Assembly (NCBI GenBank): GCA_026162565.1
Contig: JAOEIQ010000001.1
Coordinates: forward strand, 124,001 to 188,000
Source: Flavobacteriaceae bacterium NBU2973
Lineage (GTDB): Bacteria; Bacteroidota; Bacteroidia; Flavobacteriales; Flavobacteriaceae
Length of the DNA: 64,000 nt
Reading direction: 5' to 3'
The notes beneath the pieces were generated by a model. It ran no database searches, was not told where the DNA came from, and saw nothing but the letters and a program-made list of their open reading frames with translations. Shown here piece by piece: positions 27,085 through 35,893 of the stretch (position 1 is the stretch's first letter; each line of letters starts with the position of its first letter). Position numbers and translations under genes: made by a program.

Positions 27085-27118
27085 TTTTTGTTGTTTTAAA
27101 GTTTAAAAATACGAAATA

Positions 27119-27147
27119 AAAAAGCCATTCTGAAAAGGAATGGCTTT
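27119..27147 (-). terminator. terminator of the ricT-gldH-PBP1A operon
   Basis: On the reverse strand AAAGCCATTC and GAATGGCTTT form a 10-bp stem followed by T residues, 21 bp after the PBP1A stop. Confidence 0.8.
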
Positions 27148-27168
27148 CAATATTTAAGTTAGTTATTC

Positions 27169-29532
27169 TTAAAAATCAATCTCATCAGGCACTTCTTCAA
27201 CCTCATCTAATAAGTTGTTTTTAGCTTCTTCATTAAATTTAGCGCAATCTACCTCAATGGATAAATTTGGTGGTCTTTCAAATTCATCTTTAGAAATATT
27301 TAAGGTTTCATCGTCGTAACAGCTCTTCATATACATTCCCCAAATAGGTAAGGCCATTGCTGCTCCTTGACCATATGTAATAGAGGCAAAACGTGTAGCA
27401 CGATCATCTCCACCTACCCAAACTCCTGTAACCAAATTAGGAACCATACCCATAAACCAACCATCGCTATGGTTTTGCGTTGTTCCAGTTTTTCCGGCTA
27501 TGGGATTTGTAAATTGATAAGGGTAACCTGTTATAATTTCTCTGAAGGCGGCATCATATTTATCTCTTCCAACTGTACGTAATCTCGATCCAGAACCACT
27601 TTGTGTAACACCTTCTAACAATTTTACGGTAGTATAGGCAGTTTCTGCACTCAAAACATCTTTTGTTTCTGGTGTAAACTGAAATAAAATCGTCCCATTT
27701 TTATCTTCAATTCTTGTAATAAATACAGGTTTAGTATAAACACCTTTATTAGCAAAAGTAGAATAGGCTCCTACCATTTCGTAGATACTTACTTCATGAG
27801 TTCCTAATGCAATTGAAGGAACTGGAAGTACATCTTCTTCAACTCCTAAATTTTTAGCCATTTTAACAACTTGTTGAGGCCCAATTTTATCCATTAAGCG
27901 TGCTGAAACTGTATTTACAGAGTTTGCTAAAGCAGCTTTCAATGTCATGTAACCATCATAATTTCCACCATCATTGCTTGGAGTCCAAGGCTCTGGGTTA
28001 CCATATTTATTTGCTTCAATAGTTATTTGTTGTCTGGGAAGTGTATCGCATGGAGATAAATGTAATTGATCTATAGCTGCTGCATAAACAAATGGTTTAA
28101 ATGTAGAACCAACTTGACGCTTACCTTGTTTAACCATATCGTATTGAAAATGTCTATAGTTCATTCCTCCAACCCAAGCTTTTATATGTCCCGTTTGTGG
28201 ATCCATAGACATCATTCCTGGGCGTAAAAAATATTTGTAATAAATCATGGAGTCCATTGGTGTCATTACAGTATCAATCTCTGTTGGCTCACCATCTTCT
28301 TTCCATGCAAAAACAGACATATTAATTTTCTTTTTAAAAGAGTCTTTAATTTCTTTTTCTGATTTTTTGAGATCGTATTTCATTTTACGCCAACGCTCTG
28401 AACGCTTCATAGATAAGCTTAAAATTTTTTCTATATCTTCTTGCTTTATATCACTAGCGAATGGTGCATTTGGATTTCTTTTTTTGGTGTTTTGATGGAA
28501 AAACTCTGCTTGTAATCTAGGCATGTGACGAGCAACAGCATCTTCGGCATATTTTTGCATTCTTGAATCAATGGTTGTATAAATTTTTAAACCATCATTA
28601 TATAAATTGTATTTAGAGCCATCGGGTTTAGGGTTTTCGTTAATCCATTTTTTCATCTCTTTAACCAAATGGCCTCTAAAGTAGGTTGCCATACCTTCAC
28701 GATGGGATTCTGGTGTATAACGTAAATCTAATTCACTTTTTTGAAGGGAATCTTTAACAATATCAGTAATATAACCATATTTAGCCATTTGGGCTAAAAC
28801 TACATTACGTCTATTTCTTGTTCCTACTGGATTTCTTTCTGGTCTCGGATTGTATAGTGACGAGTTTTTAAACATGCCTACTAACATAGCAGACTCTTTA
28901 ATATCTAAATCTATAGGTTCCTTACCAAAATATATTCGTGCAGCACTACGTATACCATCTGCATTATTACCAAAATCATAAATATTAAAATACATGGCAA
29001 TAATTTCTTCTTTAGTATATTGACGTTCAAGACGGGTAGCAATAACCCATTCTTGAGCTTTTTGTAATATGGCATTAGTTGTACTATTTTTATCTCTAAC
29101 TCCAATAAATAATTGTCTTGCTAATTGTTGCGATATAGTACTTGCGCCTCCTTTTTTTCCTAGATAGGCGAATGCGCGAAGTGTCCCAATGGCATCAATT
29201 CCAGCGTGATCATGATGACGAACATCTTCTGTGGCGATTAGGGCATCGACCAAATGCTTTGGTAACTCATCAAATCCTATTGGAGTTCTATTATCCTCAA
29301 AATAAATTTTAGCTAATGTTTGATTATCTGAAGATATGATTTCTGAAGCTAAATTAGTCCTTGGGTTTTCTAAAACAGTATGATCAGGCATTTCCCCAAA
29401 AGCGCCCCAAGATGCAAGAAGAAAAAGAAAAATTGCACTCAACACTCCAGCGAGAAAAGTTATCCAAAACCCTCTAACATATTTAGAAAAATCTATTGCT
29501 TTAGTTTTTAAAGTTTTCTTTGATTTTGCCAT
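27169..29532 (-). CDS. penicillin-binding protein 1A (bifunctional peptidoglycan synthase)
   Basis: 787 residues, class A PBP. A cytoplasmic basic N-terminus and one membrane helix (about 20-45) precede the GT51 glycosyltransferase (about 65-240, with EDVRHHDHAGIDAIG and GASTISQQLARQLF). The transpeptidase follows, with SxxK as STFK (near 472), SxN as SVN (near 535) and KTGT (near 680). It polymerises and cross-links peptidoglycan on the periplasmic face. The start is one base after gldH, and ricT lies upstream, a gene order I know from other flavobacteria. The C-terminus is acidic (EEVPDEIDF). Confidence 0.95.
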   Translation of the reverse strand: MAKSKKTLKTKAIDFSKYVRGFWITFLAGVLSAIFLFLLASWGAFGEMPDHTVLENPRTNLASEIISSDNQTLAKIYFEDNRTPIGFDELPKHLVDALIATEDVRHHDHAGIDAIGTLRAFAYLGKKGGASTISQQLARQLFIGVRDKNSTTNAILQKAQEWVIATRLERQYTKEEIIAMYFNIYDFGNNADGIRSAARIYFGKEPIDLDIKESAMLVGMFKNSSLYNPRPERNPVGTRNRRNVVLAQMAKYGYITDIVKDSLQKSELDLRYTPESHREGMATYFRGHLVKEMKKWINENPKPDGSKYNLYNDGLKIYTTIDSRMQKYAEDAVARHMPRLQAEFFHQNTKKRNPNAPFASDIKQEDIEKILSLSMKRSERWRKMKYDLKKSEKEIKDSFKKKINMSVFAWKEDGEPTEIDTVMTPMDSMIYYKYFLRPGMMSMDPQTGHIKAWVGGMNYRHFQYDMVKQGKRQVGSTFKPFVYAAAIDQLHLSPCDTLPRQQITIEANKYGNPEPWTPSNDGGNYDGYMTLKAALANSVNTVSARLMDKIGPQQVVKMAKNLGVEEDVLPVPSIALGTHEVSIYEMVGAYSTFANKGVYTKPVFITRIEDKNGTILFQFTPETKDVLSAETAYTTVKLLEGVTQSGSGSRLRTVGRDKYDAAFREIITGYPYQFTNPIAGKTGTTQNHSDGWFMGMVPNLVTGVWVGGDDRATRFASITYGQGAAMALPIWGMYMKSCYDDETLNISKDEFERPPNLSIEVDCAKFNEEAKNNLLDEVEEVPDEIDF

Positions 29533-29533
29533 A

Positions 29534-30025
29534 CTAATCTATACTATTACTATTTTCTACTCTAAAACCAATATCAGTAATCCCTTCTAAATTTTCAACG
29601 CCTTTTACAACACCATTTTCTCGCATTGCATGTTGAATATTAATTTCAAAATTTCCTTTTTCAGGGAAAATGAAATTTTCTTTAAACCATAACTTATTCT
29701 CCTTAATATCGGAGAATCCAGTACCTAATAACTCTCCGTTGGGTTTTGCCATTAGATATTCTAAAGTATCTTTAATAGATTTTCCGTTAGGGTAATTTAA
29801 TTCTACTAACAAAAATAAATTGCTGTACTTATAGTCATTGTTATTTCTAATGTTAACGAAAAGGTTGTAGGCTTCTATAGTATCCTGGGTTTCAAAATTG
29901 AATACGATAACATCATCTTTATTCCAAGTATTTGGCACTGTACTATATTCATCAAAAACACGATTAGAATCACATGATGATAGTAATACGCTTATTAAAA
30001 TTAAGCACCAAAAATTAGTTCGCAT
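29534..30025 (-). CDS. gldH: gliding motility lipoprotein GldH
   Basis: 163 residues from MRTNFWCLILISVLLSSCDS; this start gives a proper lipoprotein signal with Cys about residue 18, while a more upstream ATG would add 25 residues inside ricT with no signal. The mature part (SNRVFDEYSTVPNTWNKDD, then FSDIKENKLWFKENF) matches GldH, a lipoprotein needed for gliding and type IX secretion in Flavobacterium. The start codon overlaps the 3' end of ricT by 11 bp and PBP1A follows immediately, so all three genes are one operon. Confidence 0.92.
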   Translation of the reverse strand: MRTNFWCLILISVLLSSCDSNRVFDEYSTVPNTWNKDDVIVFNFETQDTIEAYNLFVNIRNNNDYKYSNLFLLVELNYPNGKSIKDTLEYLMAKPNGELLGTGFSDIKENKLWFKENFIFPEKGNFEINIQHAMRENGVVKGVENLEGITDIGFRVENSNSID

Positions 30026-31184
30026 TTTTAGAAGGCTTTCTTTTGTTGTTTTTATTTCGTCTATTATTATTACGTTTTCTAGAACGTTTTGGATTATCAA
30101 AACGTGTTAAACTATCTTGACCAACAACGTTTTCAAAATCTATTTTAGTATCTTCAATTAACTCTGCTGCATACTCTTCAAGGCTAGCCACTTTAGTTTT
30201 TTTCTTGTTTAAGTCTATGATTTCTTTTGCTTGATGAATAGTTAATTTATGCCAATTCATCCATTCACCTTCATAAGCGTACCACATCAATCCTTTAAAA
30301 ATATCTGTTTTTTGACATACAGCTGTTCCTTTTTCGGTGTGTAATTTTGTTTCTGTTTTAGGAAAATCTTTTAGTGCGTCTTGATAAGAATCTAGTTCAT
30401 AATTTAAACAACATTTAAGCTTACCACATTGTCCAGCTAGTTTTTGAGGGTTTAATGATAATTGCTGAAATCTTGCCGCAGATGTACTTACAGATCTAAA
30501 ATCTACTAACCAGGTTGAACAACATAATTCTCGACCACAAGATCCAATACCTCCTAGTCGAGCTGCTTCTTGACGAAAACCAACTTGGCGCATTTCGATA
30601 CGTGTTTTAAATTCTCTAGCAAACAGTTTAATTAATTCTCTAAAGTCAACTCGCTCTTCTGCAGTGTAATAAAATGTAGCTTTGCTTCCATCTCCTTGAT
30701 ATTCGATATCAGATATCTTCATTTGAAGTTTAAGGTCTATCGCAAATTGTCTAGCTTTAACTTTCATTACTTCCTCTTTCTCGCGAACTTTTACCCAAAT
30801 ATCTATGTCTTTTTGAGTGGCTTTTCTATAAATTTTGAGTACAGTTTCTTCATCGTCTTCTTTAATTTTTTTTCGCTTCATTTGTACCCGAACCAACTCG
30901 CCTGTAAGGGTTACCATGCCAATATCATGCCCACTATTAGCTTGAGTTGCAACAATATCGCCAATACTTAATGATAGATTTTCTGTGTTTTTATAATAGT
31001 GTTTTCTTCCATTTTTAAAACGTACTTCAACACAATTAAACGGAGTTTCGCCAGAAGGCAATGACATGTTAGATAGCCAATTAAAAACAGTTAGTTTATT
31101 ACAGCTATCTGTTCCGCATGTGCCATTATTTTTGCATCCTTTAGGCAAGCCGTCATTACCAGGTGAACAGCTAGTACAAGCCAT
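30015..31184 (-). CDS. ricT: PSP1-domain protein, RicT/YaaT family
   Basis: 389 residues. A Cys-rich N-terminus (CTSCSPGNDGLPKGC, then CGTDSC) is followed by the PSP1 domain (about 45-260), with the further Cys cluster GSCGRELCCSTW and CGKLKCCLNYE. The C-terminal tail is strongly basic (KRSRKRNNNRRNKNNKRK). In Bacillus the RicAFT complex carries iron-sulfur clusters and affects RNase Y-dependent mRNA maturation; the cysteines here fit metal-cluster binding. No RicA or RicF gene is adjacent. The basic tail suggests RNA contact, which is inference. Confidence 0.88.
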   Translation of the reverse strand: MACTSCSPGNDGLPKGCKNNGTCGTDSCNKLTVFNWLSNMSLPSGETPFNCVEVRFKNGRKHYYKNTENLSLSIGDIVATQANSGHDIGMVTLTGELVRVQMKRKKIKEDDEETVLKIYRKATQKDIDIWVKVREKEEVMKVKARQFAIDLKLQMKISDIEYQGDGSKATFYYTAEERVDFRELIKLFAREFKTRIEMRQVGFRQEAARLGGIGSCGRELCCSTWLVDFRSVSTSAARFQQLSLNPQKLAGQCGKLKCCLNYELDSYQDALKDFPKTETKLHTEKGTAVCQKTDIFKGLMWYAYEGEWMNWHKLTIHQAKEIIDLNKKKTKVASLEEYAAELIEDTKIDFENVVGQDSLTRFDNPKRSRKRNNNRRNKNNKRKPSKNAN

Positions 31185-31296
31185 GTATAAGTTATATTTT
31201 GATTCTGATAGTTTAAAAAACTCCAGAAAACAATTAATGATTAGTTTATTAAAACGTAAATATACTACTATTTTATTAAGCTTTTCAGTGTGATTT

Positions 31297-31312
31297 GAGC
31301 TTAATTAAGCTC
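31297..31312. terminator. 16-bp palindrome over the radical SAM stop codon
   Basis: GAGCTTAATTAAGCTC is a perfect palindrome spanning the stop codon (TAA at 31303-31301). It may contribute to termination of the trhO-radical SAM transcript, but no T tract follows, so this is tentative. Confidence 0.35.
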
Positions 31313-32305
31313 CACTTCATAGTTTAATCTGTTACTTAAATTACGTAGTTCTGTTTTAGATTTAAAAGCATTACTTAATAGTTGGTTACCCCAACTTATT
31401 TTTTTACTGTAATCTTCAAAAGATTCTTCTCTCCAATTAAAATCTGGCTTCCAAAATTTATTTGGAGACACATAACAAAATGTATAGTCAAATATAATAC
31501 TTGATGCATTTTCGCCTCCTTTCTTTGGAATTGTATTAGGTGCCAATAATACAATATTATTGTCTTTACAAGATTGTTTTATATTGGCAATTAACGATGG
31601 GTAATCGTGTCTTAAGGATTCTAAATCAAAATCATTATATTCTGTATTCCCTATTTTTTGAATAGGCCTGATTTGAAGAATATCAAAGCTTTTAGCATCA
31701 AAATGATTGAAAAACTCCTGAAGCTCATAAAAGTTATCTTTATTGAAAGTGTAGTTAATTCTTACCTTAAAATCGTATATCTCTTTTAACTTTTTAAAAG
31801 CCTTAAATGCATTATGAAATTTCTCATAACTCGCTTTTTTCATGAAATTCTCATAGGTTTCTTTGGTTACTCCATGAAGCGAAATGGTAAACTCATCTAA
31901 TCCAGCTTTTAAAAGAGATTCTATCTTTTGTTCTGTTAACAAATTAGCATTAGTAGTTAAAGAAATATAAGGCACTTTATACTGCTTACCAAGTCGAACT
32001 ATTGTTTCTAAATTTTTATATAATGTTGGTTCAGTGCCACAACCTATTTGTAATTTTAAAGCACGTTTAAAAATAGTTTTTGCTACTTGGTTTAACTCCT
32101 CCTCTTTAAACTGACCTTTTAGTGTTTTTACATAATCAGCATCTGTAAAATAGCACATCTTACAACGTAAATTACACGCCATTACAGGATCTAGGTTAAC
32201 TGCTAAGTAGCGTTTACCTAGTTTATGCAACAGAAACAAACCAAAAAATTTGATTCGATGGTTTTTTATTTTTCTGTTAATTTGTAATAACTTATATATA
32301 TTCAT
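31301..32305 (-). CDS. radical SAM protein of unknown substrate
   Basis: 334 residues. The CxxxCxxC cluster motif is CNLRCKMC (near residue 43), followed by TIM-barrel features (GCGTEPTLYKNLETIV, LTTNANLL, EFTISLHGVTKETYENFM). It most resembles the MoaA/SPASM-type half of the superfamily, but the C-terminal region has a single obvious Cys (FDYTFCYVSP) rather than an auxiliary-cluster set. The start is 2 bp after the trhO stop, so it is cotranscribed with a tRNA hydroxylase gene. No other substrate clue is present. Confidence 0.85.
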   Translation of the reverse strand: MNIYKLLQINRKIKNHRIKFFGLFLLHKLGKRYLAVNLDPVMACNLRCKMCYFTDADYVKTLKGQFKEEELNQVAKTIFKRALKLQIGCGTEPTLYKNLETIVRLGKQYKVPYISLTTNANLLTEQKIESLLKAGLDEFTISLHGVTKETYENFMKKASYEKFHNAFKAFKKLKEIYDFKVRINYTFNKDNFYELQEFFNHFDAKSFDILQIRPIQKIGNTEYNDFDLESLRHDYPSLIANIKQSCKDNNIVLLAPNTIPKKGGENASSIIFDYTFCYVSPNKFWKPDFNWREESFEDYSKKISWGNQLLSNAFKSKTELRNLSNRLNYEVELN

Positions 32306-32307
32306 GA

Positions 32308-33378
32308 TTAAGATTTCTTATCTAATACCTCAAAAATATTTCTTAAATCTTTTTTGTATTTTAAATGATCTGCTCTTCCTTTCTTGAAAATATCATTACT
32401 ATTACCTTTGCCTCTTCGCAAAGCCTTTTGCTCTTTGTAGGGTAGGCTATTAATTTCTTTACAGTTATTGGAACAGCAATTTTCCATTTCTTCCATACAA
32501 GTTTCGCACTGTATAAATAATAAATGACACGCCTCGTTGGCACAATTTACATGCGTATCACAAGGTTTACCGCATTGGTGGCAATTAGCAATAACATCTT
32601 CGCTAATGCGTTCTGCTCTTCTCTGATCGAAAACAAAATTCTTACCTAAAAATTTATTCTCAAGTCCTTCTTCCTGTATCTGCCTAACATAATTAATTAT
32701 TCCACCTTCCAGCTGATACACATTTTTAAATCCTTTATGTTTGTAATAAGCACTTGCTTTTTCACAACGAATACCACCAGTACAATACATAACTAGTTTT
32801 TTATCTTCTTTATGTTCTCGCAACTGCTCTTCAATAAAATCTAGAGAATCTCTAAACGTATCTACATCTGGAGTCACTGCGTTTTTAAAATGCCCTATTT
32901 CACTCTCGTAGTGATTTCGCATATCAACTAGCACAGTGTTTTCATCCTCAATTAATTCATTAAACTTTTTAGCGTTAACATGTTGGCCTTTATTAGTGAC
33001 ATCAAAAGTATCATCGTTTAAACCATCAGCCACAATTTTATCTCTAACTTTAACTTTTAATTTTAAAAAGGATTTATTGTCTTGCTCAACAGCTATGTTT
33101 AAGCGTACATTTTCTAAAAACGAAATGGTGTCTAAATGAGATTTGAACTTTTGAAAGTTTTCAGCTGGGACAGATAACTGTGCGTTAATACCCTCGTTGG
33201 CAATATAAATTCTCCCGAGAACTTCAAGAGCATCCCAATTGATAAATAAATGGTTTCTTAAAATCTGTGGATTTCCAATTTTGGCGTACTTGTAGAAAGA
33301 GATAGTTAATCTATCTTTACCTGCTTGTTCAATTAATGCAGCTCTCTCTTTAGCACTTAATTTATTGTACAGTTGCAT
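32308..33378 (-). CDS. trhO: tRNA uridine(34) hydroxylase, rhodanese family
   Basis: 356 residues. It has an N-terminal ferredoxin-like domain (FYKYAKIGNPQILRN onward), a central rhodanese domain (about 130-235) with the active-site loop CTGGIRCEKASAYY, and a Cys-rich C-terminal region (CHQCGKPCDTHVNC, CETCMEEMENCC) that could bind zinc. TrhO makes 5-hydroxyuridine at the tRNA wobble position using oxygen. It has a full-consensus promoter and heads a two-gene unit with the radical SAM gene. Confidence 0.92.
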   Translation of the reverse strand: MQLYNKLSAKERAALIEQAGKDRLTISFYKYAKIGNPQILRNHLFINWDALEVLGRIYIANEGINAQLSVPAENFQKFKSHLDTISFLENVRLNIAVEQDNKSFLKLKVKVRDKIVADGLNDDTFDVTNKGQHVNAKKFNELIEDENTVLVDMRNHYESEIGHFKNAVTPDVDTFRDSLDFIEEQLREHKEDKKLVMYCTGGIRCEKASAYYKHKGFKNVYQLEGGIINYVRQIQEEGLENKFLGKNFVFDQRRAERISEDVIANCHQCGKPCDTHVNCANEACHLLFIQCETCMEEMENCCSNNCKEINSLPYKEQKALRRGKGNSNDIFKKGRADHLKYKKDLRNIFEVLDKKS

Positions 33379-33418
33379 GCTATACCAATTTATAAGTTTA
33401 AAAAGAATTGTTTGGTTG

Positions 33419-33450
33419 CAAAGGTAGTATTTTAGTTCACTTTAGCACAA
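33419..33450 (-). promoter_or_regulatory. promoter of trhO
   Basis: Reverse strand TTG (33450-33448), 21 bp, TACCTTTG (33426-33419), with a predicted leader of about 35 nt. The -33 box abuts the terminator hairpin at 33451. Confidence 0.65.
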
Positions 33451-33482
33451 AAAAAGTGCCTTGATAAATCAAAGCACTTTTT
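33451..33482 (-). terminator. strong hairpin upstream of trhO
   Basis: AAAAAGTGC, one mismatch, then TTGAT pairs with ATCAA, a mismatch and GCACTTTTT: a 14-pair stem with A/T tracts on both sides. It lies 50 bp downstream of the candidate lipopeptide gene at 33535-33627, giving that gene a terminator. Confidence 0.75.
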
Positions 33483-33534
33483 CTAGACTAATTCGTTATT
33501 AATTTTTTAAATTTTGTTTAAAAAATAATACGAA

Positions 33535-33627
33535 CTAGCCACCATCGGTTTTACAGCTACCATTAATAAGAATAGTAACTGAAACACCTAAAGCGTTGAT
33601 AAACAATATTTTTGAAATAAATCTCAT
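33535..33627 (-). CDS. 30-residue candidate lipopeptide
   Basis: ATG at 33627 opens a 30-codon frame ending TAG. The product starts MRFISKILFINALGVSVTIL and ends INGSCKTDGG: two basic residues, a hydrophobic core, and a Cys after a small residue, like an entericidin-type lipopeptide. A strong terminator lies just downstream and the frame is the only recognisable item in the 404-bp gap between trhO and recA. No consensus promoter is seen (TATACTTA lies nearby). The small size makes chance possible. Confidence 0.4.
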   Translation of the reverse strand: MRFISKILFINALGVSVTILINGSCKTDGG

Positions 33628-33732
33628 TAAACTTTAAGTATATTAATGAAATGGGAAATAAATCTTTTTCATAGCAATTTTCCCGCTTTTTATTAGTAGA
33701 TGTAAAATATTGAAAAAGGTTGCGTCATAAAA
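33628..33732. other. remaining non-coding part of the trhO-recA gap
   Basis: Apart from the trhO promoter, the hairpin, the candidate lipopeptide and the recA promoter, this gap is AT-rich with no further feature I can support. No LexA/SOS-like box is evident before recA. Confidence 0.5.
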
Positions 33733-33763
33733 TTGTAATACGTTTAAAGATGTAGTATTTTAG
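33733..33763 (+). promoter_or_regulatory. promoter of recA
   Basis: TTG (33733-33735), 20 bp, TATTTTAG (33756-33763), which is one base off the TAnnTTTG consensus, 19 bp before the ATG. Confidence 0.5.
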
Positions 33764-33782
33764 CATTAAATAATAAGAGAAA

Positions 33783-34787
33783 ATGAGTAAAGAACAAGAA
33801 GCAAAACTAAAAGCACTAAAACTTACTTTAGATAAGCTAGATAAGGCATACGGAAAAGGAACCGTTATGAAAATGAGTGATGCAGCTGTTGAAGATGTAG
33901 ATGCTATTTCATCAGGATCATTAGGTTTGGATTTAGCTTTAGGAGTTGGGGGTTACCCAAGAGGAAGAGTCATTGAAATTTATGGACCAGAATCTTCTGG
34001 TAAAACAACTTTAACATTACATGCAATAGCAGAAGCTCAAAAAGCTGGAGGTATTGCAGCTTTTATTGATGCAGAACATGCTTTTGATCGTTTTTATGCT
34101 GAAAAACTTGGCGTTGACATTGATAATTTAATCATTTCTCAACCAGATCATGGAGAACAAGCCCTAGAGATTGCTGATAATTTAGTGCGTTCTGGTGCTA
34201 TAGATATTATTGTTATAGATTCTGTTGCTGCTTTAACACCTAAAAGTGAAATTGAAGGTGAGATGGGAGATTCTAAAATGGGTTTACATGCGCGTTTAAT
34301 GTCTCAAGCCTTACGAAAATTAACAGCTTCGATAAGTAAGACGAATTGTACAATGATATTTATCAACCAATTACGTGAAAAAATTGGCGTTATGTTTGGT
34401 AACCCAGAAACAACCACTGGAGGTAATGCGCTAAAATTTTATGCCTCAGTTAGGTTAGATATTAGAAGATCTACTCAAATTAAAGATAGTAATGGTTCTG
34501 TAATGGGTAACAAAACACGAGTGAAAGTTGTAAAAAACAAAGTTGCTCCTCCTTTTAGATTAGCAGAATTTGACATCATGTATGGTGAAGGCGTTTCTAA
34601 AGTTGGTGAGGTTTTAGACATAGCTGTAGAACATGAAATAATTAAGAAAAGTGGTTCTTGGTTTAGTTATGATGAAACGAAATTAGGACAGGGAAGAGAT
34701 GCAGTGAAAGCTCTAATCAAAGACAATCCTGAATTAATGGAAGAGCTTGAGGCAAAAGTTAAGGCTCTTGTTGCTTCAGAACAATAA
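33783..34787 (+). CDS. recA: RecA recombinase
   Basis: 334 residues. It has Walker [10 protein letters not shown] (near residue 67), Walker [11 protein letters not shown] and the loop region [21 protein letters not shown] split by the usual L1/L2 segments, with [28 protein letters not shown] after. It forms the DNA-strand-exchange filament for recombinational repair. It is monocistronic, with its own promoter and a long terminator hairpin. The C-terminal tail is acidic ([11 protein letters not shown]) but short. Confidence 0.98.
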   Translation: MSKEQEAKLKALKLTLDKLDKAYGKGTVMKMSDAAVEDVDAISSGSLGLDLALGVGGYPRGRVIEIYGPESSGKTTLTLHAIAEAQKAGGIAAFIDAEHAFDRFYAEKLGVDIDNLIISQPDHGEQALEIADNLVRSGAIDIIVIDSVAALTPKSEIEGEMGDSKMGLHARLMSQALRKLTASISKTNCTMIFINQLREKIGVMFGNPETTTGGNALKFYASVRLDIRRSTQIKDSNGSVMGNKTRVKVVKNKVAPPFRLAEFDIMYGEGVSKVGEVLDIAVEHEIIKKSGSWFSYDETKLGQGRDAVKALIKDNPELMEELEAKVKALVASEQ

Positions 34788-34803
34788 TATTCTTTCAATT
34801 TTA

Positions 34804-34839
34804 ACTAAAAAGGTCTCGTTAAATAGAGACCTTTTTAGT
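34804..34839 (+). terminator. recA terminator
   Basis: ACTAAAAAGGTCTC and GAGACCTTTTTAGT form a perfect 14-bp stem with an 8-nt loop, 16 bp after the recA stop. Confidence 0.88.
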
Positions 34840-34897
34840 TTTGTACGCAACCTTTTTTAAATTTTTGTATCTACATAATAATTAAATGTATGTTTAG

Positions 34898-35326
34898 ATG
34901 AGAAATCTTATCGTATTTGCCTTATTATCTATTGTGTTATTATCATGTAGTGTTGACGATAAAACAAATGATTTTTATTTAGAAACGCTCCCTATTGAAA
35001 CGGTTGTAGTACCAGAATCTTTTGAGAGTGGCGAAACTTCTGTTATTGGTTACACTTATATAAGATCTAGTACCTGTCATATTTTCAATGATTTATATTA
35101 TTCTATAGATGGAGACCAAAGAACAATTGCTGTTATTAATAGAGTTTATGAAGATTCTGGTAATGGCAATGGATGTTCAGATTTAGATGGAGAAATAGTG
35201 TCTAGAACTTTTGATTTTATGGTTAACAATGAAAGTGGTACATCCTATACTTTTAAATTTTGGCAAGGAGAAGATCAAAATGGTGAAGATATATATCTAA
35301 CCATTGAGGTGCCTGTTGTAGAATAG
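34898..35326 (+). CDS. small secreted lipoprotein upstream of an ECF sigma factor
   Basis: 142 residues. The signal MRNLIVFALLSIVLLSC ends in a lipobox (LLSC) at residue 17. The mature protein has two Cys that could form a disulfide (SSTCHIF and GNGCSD) and beta-rich segments. No family is recognised. It lies 22 bp before the sigma-factor gene on the same strand, so the three genes to 37459 are probably one transcript; a sensing or cargo role is possible but only positional. Confidence 0.75.
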   Translation: MRNLIVFALLSIVLLSCSVDDKTNDFYLETLPIETVVVPESFESGETSVIGYTYIRSSTCHIFNDLYYSIDGDQRTIAVINRVYEDSGNGNGCSDLDGEIVSRTFDFMVNNESGTSYTFKFWQGEDQNGEDIYLTIEVPVVE

Positions 35327-35348
35327 TAACATAACATATTAATAAAAT

Positions 35349-35891
35349 TTGAGTTTAGAGCAGCTCATACAAAACTGTAAAAAACAAGATGCTAAAGCAC
35401 AAAGTCAATTATACAAACTCTTTTCGGGTAAGTTATTTACTGTTTGCTTAAAGTATTCACGAAATCATGCAGAAGCTCAAGATACACTGCATGATGCTTT
35501 TATTACTATTTTTAACAAAGTAGATCAATATAAAAGCAAAGGTTCTTTTGAAGGTTGGTTAAAGCGTTTAACAATCAACACTGCTTTACAAAAATATAGA
35601 ACTAAAGGTGTGTTTGATATTGTAAATGAAGATGCTATTGAAGATGTTGAGATCGAAATTTCTGACGAACAAATTTCAATAGACTTCTTGCTTAAAATAA
35701 TACAAGAATTGCCAGATAGATATCGACTTGTATTTAATCTTTATGTGTTAGATGGTTTTTCTCACAAAGAAATTGCAGAAATGTTAGATATTACAACAGG
35801 AACCTCTAAATCTAATCTAGCTCGAGCTAGATTGATTTTAAAAAATAAAATTGAAGAATATAAAGCCTCTTTGAGAGCACAATCATTATAA
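35349..35891 (+). CDS. ECF-type RNA polymerase sigma factor
   Basis: 180 residues, read from a TTG codon at 35349 (no in-frame ATG precedes region 2). The start SLEQLIQNCKKQDAKAQSQLYKLF fits flavobacterial homologues. Sigma region 2 is about residues 20-90 (CLKYSRNHAEAQDTLHDAFI), and region 4 about 115-170 (LPDRYRLVFNLYVLDGFSHKEIAEML). It would direct RNA polymerase to a set of envelope genes. The gene 2 bp downstream occupies the anti-sigma position. Confidence 0.9.
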   Translation: MSLEQLIQNCKKQDAKAQSQLYKLFSGKLFTVCLKYSRNHAEAQDTLHDAFITIFNKVDQYKSKGSFEGWLKRLTINTALQKYRTKGVFDIVNEDAIEDVEIEISDEQISIDFLLKIIQELPDRYRLVFNLYVLDGFSHKEIAEMLDITTGTSKSNLARARLILKNKIEEYKASLRAQSL

Positions 35892-35893
35892 TA

